64,000 bases of DNA from Streptomyces sp. Mut1 (lineage in GTDB: Bacteria; Actinomycetota; Actinomycetes; Streptomycetales; Streptomycetaceae). The notes below the pieces were generated by a model that was not told where the DNA came from, did not search any database, and was given only the letters and a program-made list of their open reading frames with translations. Location of the stretch: assembly GCF_030719295.1 (NCBI RefSeq), contig NZ_CP120997.1, positions 2,666,001 through 2,730,000 on the forward strand, in the 5' to 3' direction. The position numbers and the translations under genes are program-made. Shown in pieces: positions 59,209 through 64,000 of the stretch (positions within the stretch are counted from its first letter, which is position 1; each line of letters opens with the position of its first letter).

Positions 59209-59284
59209 GTGCGGAGCCCGTGCCCGTTGGGGTGCGGAGCCCGTGCCCGCCGGGGTGCGGAGCCCGTGCCCGCCGGGGTGCGGG
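59209..59284. repeat. 23-bp tandem repeat
   Basis: Three full units of GTGCGGAGCCCGTGCCCG plus five bases (TTGGG or CCGGG) start at 59209, 59232 and 59255, with a partial fourth. It lies in the gap upstream of rph, without an ORF. Confidence 0.9.
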
Positions 59285-59310
59285 GCGCCCCGGCGCGGGG
59301 GTGGTACGCG

Positions 59311-59346
59311 CCGCAGGCCCCGCCCTGGTCGGGGCGGGGCCTGCGG
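59311..59346. terminator. Hairpin downstream of nagF
   Basis: CCGCAGGCCCCGCCC and GGGCGGGGCCTGCGG form a perfect 15-bp stem with a 6-nt loop, 58 bp beyond the nagF stop on the minus strand. Confidence 0.85.
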
Positions 59347-59404
59347 GGTGCCGGCCGGCGGGGTCCGGCGGTGTCGGCCGAGGGCCGACCGGTTCAGCGG
59401 TGGG

Positions 59405-59638
59405 TCACATCATGTCTTCGATGTCGGCCGCGATCGGGTCGGCGTCGGTGCCGATGACGACCTGGATCGCGGTGCCCATCTTGACAACGCCGTGGGCGCC
59501 GGCGGCCTTGAGCGCGGCCTCGTCGACCTTGCTCGCGTCGTGGACCTCGGTGCGCAGGCGGGTGATGCAGCCCTCGACCTCTTCGATGTTCTCGATTCCG
59601 CCGAGCCCGGCGACGATCTTCTCAGCCTTGCTGGCCAT
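59405..59638 (-). CDS. nagF: PTS EIIB component for N-acetylglucosamine
   Basis: This 77-aa single-domain EIIB contains VEGCITRLRTEV, with the phosphorylated Cys at ~24, and KMGTAIQVVIGTDADPIA. In streptomycetes the GlcNAc PTS is built from a separate EIIB (NagF) and EIIC (NagE2) with the general enzymes Crr, PtsH and PtsI. Two EIIC genes lie divergently to the right. The dre site at 59803 lies between and predicts DasR control. Confidence 0.92.
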   Translation of the reverse strand: MASKAEKIVAGLGGIENIEEVEGCITRLRTEVHDASKVDEAALKAAGAHGVVKMGTAIQVVIGTDADPIAADIEDMM

Positions 59639-59802
59639 GGCCTTCTCCCTGGTTCTTCCCGTACATGCGACGGCCCACCGTGGGTCCGTTTCGTCACGGT
59701 AACTCACGGTTGGCCCAACTTCGCTAGCGAGCGCCCCGGCCGTCACCAATGATGACGATCACCGGCGCCCTGCCCCGCGAGCGGGCTCCGCACCGTACCG
59801 CA

Positions 59803-59818
59803 ACTGGTCTACACCAGT
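59803..59818. promoter_or_regulatory. DasR-responsive element between nagF and nagE1
   Basis: ACTGGTCTACACCAGT matches the 16-bp dre consensus (ACTGGTCTAGACCACT) with two differences and is an almost perfect palindrome. It lies 42 bp before nagE1 and 164 bp before the divergent nagF start. Confidence 0.9.
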
Positions 59819-59860
59819 CTGCGACGACCGCCAAATGAGGCTTGTTCCGGGAGGACGCCG

Positions 59861-61174
59861 ATGAGCTCCAGCAGCGAAGCCGCCATCCCACAGAAGCGGT
59901 GGTGGAACGGCCTCTTCCAGGGCCTCCAGAAGATGGGGCGCAGTCTTCAGCTCCCGATCGCCGTACTGCCGGCGGCCGGTATTCTCAACCGGCTCGGCCA
60001 GCCGGACGTCTTCGGCGACGAGGGTCTGGGCTGGAACAACGTGGCCAAGGTGTTCGCGGCGGCGGGCGGTGCGCTGCTGGACTCGGGGCTGGGGCTCCCG
60101 CTGCTGTTCTGCGTCGGTGTGGCGATCGGGATGGCGCGGAAGGCGGACGGTTCGACGGCGCTCGCCGCGGTGACGGGCTTCCTCGTGTTCTACGCGGTGC
60201 TGCACGCGTTCCCGGTGGACTGCGACAAGGGGTCGACGTTCGTATCGGGTGGTGTCTGGTTCGGTACGTGTGTCGCGGGCGACGCGACGGTGACTCCGGC
60301 CGCGTACCAGAATCCGGGGGTGTTCGGCGGGATCGTGATGGGGCTGATGGCGGCCTGGTTCTGGCGGCGGTTCCACCGGGTGAAGCTGGTGGACTGGCTG
60401 GGCTTCTTCAACGGCCGCCGGCTCGTCCCGATCATCATGGCGTTCGTCGGTCTGCTCTTCGCCGCGCTGTGCGCCTGGCTGTGGCAGCCGATCGGTGACG
60501 GTCTGATCAGCTTCTCGAAGTGGCTGGTGGACCTGAACTGGCTGGGGTCGGGCATCTTCGGTATCGCCAACCGCGCGCTGCTGGTCATCGGCATGCACCA
60601 GTTCCTGAACACGTTCGTCTGGTTCCAGTTCGGTGACTTCACGAAGCCGGATGGGACGGTCGTGCACGGTGACATCAACCGGTTCCTGGCGGGCGACCCG
60701 ACGGCCGGTCAGTTCACGACGGGCTTCTTCCCGATCATGATGTTCGCGCTGCCGGCGGCGGCGCTGGCGATCTATCACTGCGCGAAGCCGCACCGGCGCA
60801 AGGCGGTGGCGGGCATGATGGTCTCGGTCGGTCTGACGTCGTTCGTGACGGGAATCACGGAGCCGATCGAGTACTCGTTCCTCTTCGTCGCGCCCATTCT
60901 GTACGCGATCCACGCGGTGCTCACGGGTGTGTCGATGGCGGTCACGTGGGCGCTCGGCGTGAAGGACGGTTTCAGCTTCTCGGCGGGTCTGATCGACTAC
61001 GTCATCAACTGGAGTCTGGCGACGAAACCCTGGCTCATCATCCCGATCGGACTGGCGTTCGCCGTCGTGTATTACGTGATCTTCCGCTTCGCGATCACCA
61101 AGTTCAACCTCCAGACACCGGGCCGCGAGCCCGAGGAGGTCGAGGAGGAGATCGAGCAGAACCTCACGAAGTAG
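59861..61174 (+). CDS. nagE1: PTS EIIC component, N-acetylglucosamine type (first copy)
   Basis: This 437-aa membrane permease contains GLQKMGRSLQLPIAVLPAAG, the GIPE-like ITEPIEYSFLFVAPILYAIH and WLGFFNGRRLVPIIMAF, all typical of glucose-family EIIC. It imports and, with EIIB, phosphorylates the sugar. It is very similar throughout to nagE2 but has an insertion around residues 110-150 (VDCDKGSTFVSGGVWFGTCV). In S. coelicolor NagE2 is the main GlcNAc permease and the role of NagE1 is unclear. Confidence 0.92.
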   Translation: MSSSSEAAIPQKRWWNGLFQGLQKMGRSLQLPIAVLPAAGILNRLGQPDVFGDEGLGWNNVAKVFAAAGGALLDSGLGLPLLFCVGVAIGMARKADGSTALAAVTGFLVFYAVLHAFPVDCDKGSTFVSGGVWFGTCVAGDATVTPAAYQNPGVFGGIVMGLMAAWFWRRFHRVKLVDWLGFFNGRRLVPIIMAFVGLLFAALCAWLWQPIGDGLISFSKWLVDLNWLGSGIFGIANRALLVIGMHQFLNTFVWFQFGDFTKPDGTVVHGDINRFLAGDPTAGQFTTGFFPIMMFALPAAALAIYHCAKPHRRKAVAGMMVSVGLTSFVTGITEPIEYSFLFVAPILYAIHAVLTGVSMAVTWALGVKDGFSFSAGLIDYVINWSLATKPWLIIPIGLAFAVVYYVIFRFAITKFNLQTPGREPEEVEEEIEQNLTK

Positions 61175-61202
61175 CTGGTCAAAGGGGTCGCCGACCCCTT
61201 CG

Positions 61203-61238
61203 GAAAGGCCCCCGGACCTTGCGGTCCGGGGGCCTTTC
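61203..61238 (+). terminator. Terminator after nagE1
   Basis: GAAAGGCCCCCGGACC pairs perfectly with GGTCCGGGGGCCTTTC (16 bp) around TTGC, 29 bp beyond the nagE1 stop. nagE2 is therefore probably transcribed from its own promoter. Confidence 0.92.
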
Positions 61239-61319
61239 GCGTGTCACGGTCCGTACCCGGTAGCTGCTGCGAAGTAGTCGGAAATCGCAGGTTCCTTATC
61301 TAACCCTCACCGTGCTACA

Positions 61320-61352
61320 ACTGGTCTACACCACTCAGTGGTCCAGACCACG
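61320..61352. promoter_or_regulatory. Two tandem DasR-responsive elements upstream of nagE2
   Basis: ACTGGTCTACACCACT (61320-61335) and AGTGGTCCAGACCACG (61337-61352) are adjacent dre sites separated by one base, the first differing from consensus at one position. They lie about 84-116 bp before the nagE2 start. Glucosamine-6-phosphate releases DasR and would induce the gene. Confidence 0.93.
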
Positions 61353-61435
61353 TGGCGTCCCCGCGTCACGTTCCTGAGTCGCCGCCCACCCAAATCCCCT
61401 GTCCCCGGCGGCGCCTTGCTTACTGGAGGAAGTTG

Positions 61436-62683
61436 ATGAGTACGGCCACCGCTTCGGCGGCCCCCGCGAAGAAGCGGAGCTCCGGCCTGTTCCAGGGCCT
61501 GCAGAAGGTGGGGCGCAGCCTTCAGCTGCCGATCGCTGTGCTGCCCGCCGCGGGCATCCTGCTGCGTCTCGGCCAGGACGATGTATTCGGCGACGACGGC
61601 CTCGGCTGGCACAAGGTCGCCTCCGTGTTCGCCACGGCCGGCGGCGCGGTCTTCGACAACCTTCCGATGCTCTTCTGCATCGGTGTCGCCATCGGCTTCG
61701 CCAAGAAGTCGGACGGCTCCACGGCCCTGGCCGCCCTGGTCGGCTTCCTGGTCTACAGCAACGTGCTCAAGGCCTTCCCGGTCACCGAAGCGGTGATCCA
61801 GAAGGGCGAGGACACCGCGGCGACGTACAACAACCCGGGTGTCCTCGGCGGCATCCTGATGGGTCTCGTCGCCGCGCTCCTGTGGCAGAGGTTCCACCGC
61901 ACCAAGCTGGTGGACTGGCTCGGCTTCTTCAACGGCCGCCGGCTCGTCCCGATCATCATGGCCTTCGTCGGCGTGGTCTTCGGAGTCTTCTTCGGCCTGG
62001 TCTGGGAGCCCATCGGCGACGGCATATCCAACTTCGGCGAGTGGATGACCGGTCTCGGCGCCGGCGGCGCCGGCCTCTTCGGCCTGATCAACCGCGCGCT
62101 GATCCCCGTCGGCATGCACCAGTTCGTCAACACGGTCTCGTGGTTCCAGCTGGGTGACTTCACCGACGCCGCCGGCACGGTCGTGCACGGTGACCTGAAC
62201 CGCTTCTTCGCCCACGACCCGACCGCCGGTCAGTTCATGTCGGGCTTCTTCCCGATCATGATGTTCGGTCTCCCGGCCGCGGCCATCGCCATCGCGCACT
62301 CCGCCCGTCCCGAGCGCCGCAAGGCCGTGATGGGCATGATGGTCTCCCTGGCGCTGACCTCGTTCGTCACTGGTGTGACCGAGCCGATCGAGTTCTCGTT
62401 CATGTTCATCGCGCCGCTGCTGTACGCGATCCACGCGGTTCTCACCGCGATCTCGATGGCCGTCACCTGGGCGCTGGGCGTGCACGCCGGGTTCACGTTC
62501 TCGGCCGGCTTCATCGACTACGCCCTGAACTGGAACCTGGCGACCAAGCCATGGCTGATCATCCCGATCGGGCTCGTCTTCGCGGTGATCTACTACGTGG
62601 TCTTCCGCTTCGCGATCACCAAGTTCAACCTCACCACCCCGGGCCGCGAGCCCGAGGAGGAGATCGAGGACCTGACCAAGTAG
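61436..62683 (+). CDS. nagE2: PTS EIIC component for N-acetylglucosamine (second copy)
   Basis: This 415-aa EIIC permease starts at ATG 61436 after GGAGG. It contains GLQKVGRSLQLPIAVLPAAG, HQFVNTVSWFQLGDF, VTEPIEFSFMFIAPLLYAIH and a C-terminus FNLTTPGREPEEEIEDLTK nearly identical to nagE1. Position after nagE1 and the double dre site match the known S. coelicolor nagE2 arrangement. It brings GlcNAc in with NagF. Confidence 0.94.
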   Translation: MSTATASAAPAKKRSSGLFQGLQKVGRSLQLPIAVLPAAGILLRLGQDDVFGDDGLGWHKVASVFATAGGAVFDNLPMLFCIGVAIGFAKKSDGSTALAALVGFLVYSNVLKAFPVTEAVIQKGEDTAATYNNPGVLGGILMGLVAALLWQRFHRTKLVDWLGFFNGRRLVPIIMAFVGVVFGVFFGLVWEPIGDGISNFGEWMTGLGAGGAGLFGLINRALIPVGMHQFVNTVSWFQLGDFTDAAGTVVHGDLNRFFAHDPTAGQFMSGFFPIMMFGLPAAAIAIAHSARPERRKAVMGMMVSLALTSFVTGVTEPIEFSFMFIAPLLYAIHAVLTAISMAVTWALGVHAGFTFSAGFIDYALNWNLATKPWLIIPIGLVFAVIYYVVFRFAITKFNLTTPGREPEEEIEDLTK

Positions 62684-62700
62684 GTCCCGGTCCCCGTACG

Positions 62701-62751
62701 GACACGGGGAAGCCCCTCACCTTCCGGGAAGGTGAGGGGCTTCCCCGTGTC
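62701..62751. terminator. Bidirectional terminator between nagE2 and the MBL gene
   Basis: GACACGGGGAAGCCCCTCAC, extending by CTTCC, pairs perfectly with its reverse complement ending at 62751, about 24 bp per arm with a minimal loop. It sits between the convergent genes. Confidence 0.93.
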
Positions 62752-62763
62752 CGTTTCAGAGCT

Positions 62764-63516
62764 TCAGACCTGGTACACCGCGCCCGGCGCCGCGAGCTCG
62801 GTCGGCCCGGTGAACACCTCGCGGGCGTCGGCGAGGTTGCGCTCCGCGTCGGTCCACGGCGGGATGTGGGTGAGCACCAGCCGCCCCACCCCGGCCCGCT
62901 CGGCCAGCTCGCCGGCCTCCCGGCCGTTGAGGTGGAGGTCCGGGATGTCCTCCTTGCCGTGCACGAACGATGCCTCGCAGAGGAAGAGATCCGTGCCCTC
63001 GGCCAGCTCGTCCAGCGCCTCGCAGGTGCCGGTGTCCCCGGAGTACGTGAGCGAGGAGCCGCCGTGCTCGATGCGGATGCCGTACGTGTCCACGGGGTGG
63101 CAGAGCTTCTCCGTACGCACCGCGAAGGGGCCGATGTCGAACGAGCCCGGCTTCAGGGTGTGGAAGTCGAAGACCTCGCCCATCGCGTGGTCGGACGGGG
63201 TGTCGGCGTGGGCGGTGGTGAGCCGTTGTTCCGTGCCGTCGGGGCCGTAGACCGGGATGCGGGCGGGGCGGTCGCCGCCGTGGGGGTAGTACCGGACGAC
63301 GAAGTACGCGCACATGTCGATGCAGTGATCGGCGTGCAGGTGGCTGAGGAAGATGGCGTCGAGGTCGTACAGACCGATGTAACGCTGCAGCTCGCCGAGG
63401 GCTCCGTTGCCCATGTCGAGGAGCAGCCTGAAGCCGTCGGCCTCTACGAGGTAGCTCGAGCATGCCGATCCCGCGGAGGGGAACGAGCCGGAGCAGCCGA
63501 CGACGGTGAGCTTCAT
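62764..63516 (-). CDS. Metallo-beta-lactamase-fold hydrolase
   Basis: This 250-aa protein has the HLHADHCID metal-binding motif (HxHxDH, ~59-64), a second ligand His in LCHPVDTYG, Asp in TYSGDTGTCEALDEL and His in LTHIPPW. It resembles the ribonuclease Z/PhnP-like branch of single-domain MBL hydrolases. In streptomycetes this gene commonly follows nagE2 and precedes a cysM-like gene; its substrate is unknown. Confidence 0.88.
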   Translation of the reverse strand: MKLTVVGCSGSFPSAGSACSSYLVEADGFRLLLDMGNGALGELQRYIGLYDLDAIFLSHLHADHCIDMCAYFVVRYYPHGGDRPARIPVYGPDGTEQRLTTAHADTPSDHAMGEVFDFHTLKPGSFDIGPFAVRTEKLCHPVDTYGIRIEHGGSSLTYSGDTGTCEALDELAEGTDLFLCEASFVHGKEDIPDLHLNGREAGELAERAGVGRLVLTHIPPWTDAERNLADAREVFTGPTELAAPGAVYQV

Positions 63517-63880
63517 GGAGCGTGAACCTCCGAGACGTGGGAACGGGGAGGGTTCGTGCGGTGCGGTTCTTGCGGGGCGATGCGGTTTGTTGAGCGTAAG
63601 GCGCGAAAGAGCTGGTCGCTCCTTCGGGGAGTGCCGTTGTGGGGGAACTCACCTGTGGTGTCACCGGTTCGGGTGGCGGGGGTGGGGTGCGCGCCTGCGG
63701 CGGGCCTGTTCCCCTGCCCGCCCCTTCCCGGAACCGGGGCTCGGCCCCGGACCCTGCTCCTCAAGCGCCGGAGGGGCTGACTTTTCGGGGTTCCGCCCCC
63801 GTGAAACGGCGGACGCCGGGGACCCGGACCGATGTGGTCCCGGTCCCCGGCGTCCGGGGTGAACAAGGTGCGCGAGGGCG
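63517..63880. other. Gene-free intergenic region with a GC-rich dispersed repeat
   Basis: This 364-bp stretch has no convincing ORF. Bases ~63709-63782 read CCCTGCCCGCCCCTTCCCGG, then an ACCGGGGCTCGGCCCCGG hairpin and CTCAAGCGCCGGAGGGGCTG, a phrase I know as a common dispersed intergenic element in Streptomyces. The region ends with the cysM terminator. Confidence 0.6.
63811..63855 (-). terminator. Terminator downstream of the cysM-like gene
   Basis: GGACGCCGGGGACC and GGTCCCCGGCGTCC form a perfect 14-bp stem enclosing a partly self-complementary loop, 26 bp beyond the cysM stop on the minus strand. Confidence 0.85.

Positions 63881-64000
<120 letters not shown>

Overview
The window is about 72% G+C with strong third-position G/C bias, GTG and overlapping ATGA/GTGA starts, rare TTA codons, DasR-type and CebR-type operators, and a SARP regulator. 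All of this points to a Streptomyces chromosome. From 44 kb onward most genes look like conserved core genome; the first 44 kb is largely accessory. All assignments come from reading the sequence and from memory of the families; no search was run.

Region 1 (1-2.5 kb): the end of an Scr1/DUF5753-type regulator, a small DUF3027-like gene with an apparent frameshift, and a 20-repeat type I-E CRISPR array with no cas gene in the window. Repeat polarity and end degeneracy suggest the leader lies on the right and transcription runs on the minus strand.

Region 2 (2.5-23.4 kb): a complete RiPP gene cluster. A LuxR/TrmB-like regulator, a small secreted protein and a large SARP-NB-ARC regulator with a TTA codon precede one tightly overlapping plus-strand operon. 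That operon encodes a ThiF-like leader-binding protein, a YcaO cyclodehydratase, a SagB-type azoline oxidase, a LanB glutamylation protein, a LanB-elimination/thiopeptide-type protein, an M50 metalloprotease, a two-gene ABC exporter and a second YcaO. Convergent to it lie two 56-residue precursor genes in a 444-bp tandem duplication. Their last 21 residues are all Ser, Thr or Cys except a terminal Ala. An M20 amidohydrolase follows. The gene set predicts a heavily azole- and dehydroamino-acid-modified peptide. No obvious second LanB-C/pyridine synthase is present, so a linear product is favoured. This is the most interesting system in the window.

Region 3 (23.4-44 kb): an APH-type kinase, a DoxX-like protein, a sugar acetyltransferase, an ECF sigma factor with a double YCII/DGPF partner, a GH5 mannanase behind a perfect CebR box, a RibD-like reductase, a TPR/AAA+ ATPase pair, a MITE-like element, a Ser/Thr kinase, an Rhs polymorphic-toxin locus (SseB-like, small partner, 1497-aa Rhs toxin, putative immunity gene) and a TetR/MFS efflux pair.

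Region 4 (44-64 kb): DUF445, an SGNH hydrolase, DUF1707, a three-gene ABC-2 exporter, a bifunctional PBP with a 13-codon overlapping upstream ORF, a Gdx-type guanidinium exporter behind a guanidine-III riboswitch with a visible expression platform, a GroES-like protein, DUF3618, Bcp, a ProP-like MFS transporter, a modular HNH endonuclease, tRNA-Leu(UAG), rdgB, a lipoprotein, rph, the N-acetylglucosamine PTS genes nagF/nagE1/nagE2 with three dre sites, an MBL-fold hydrolase and the 3' end of a cysM-like gene.
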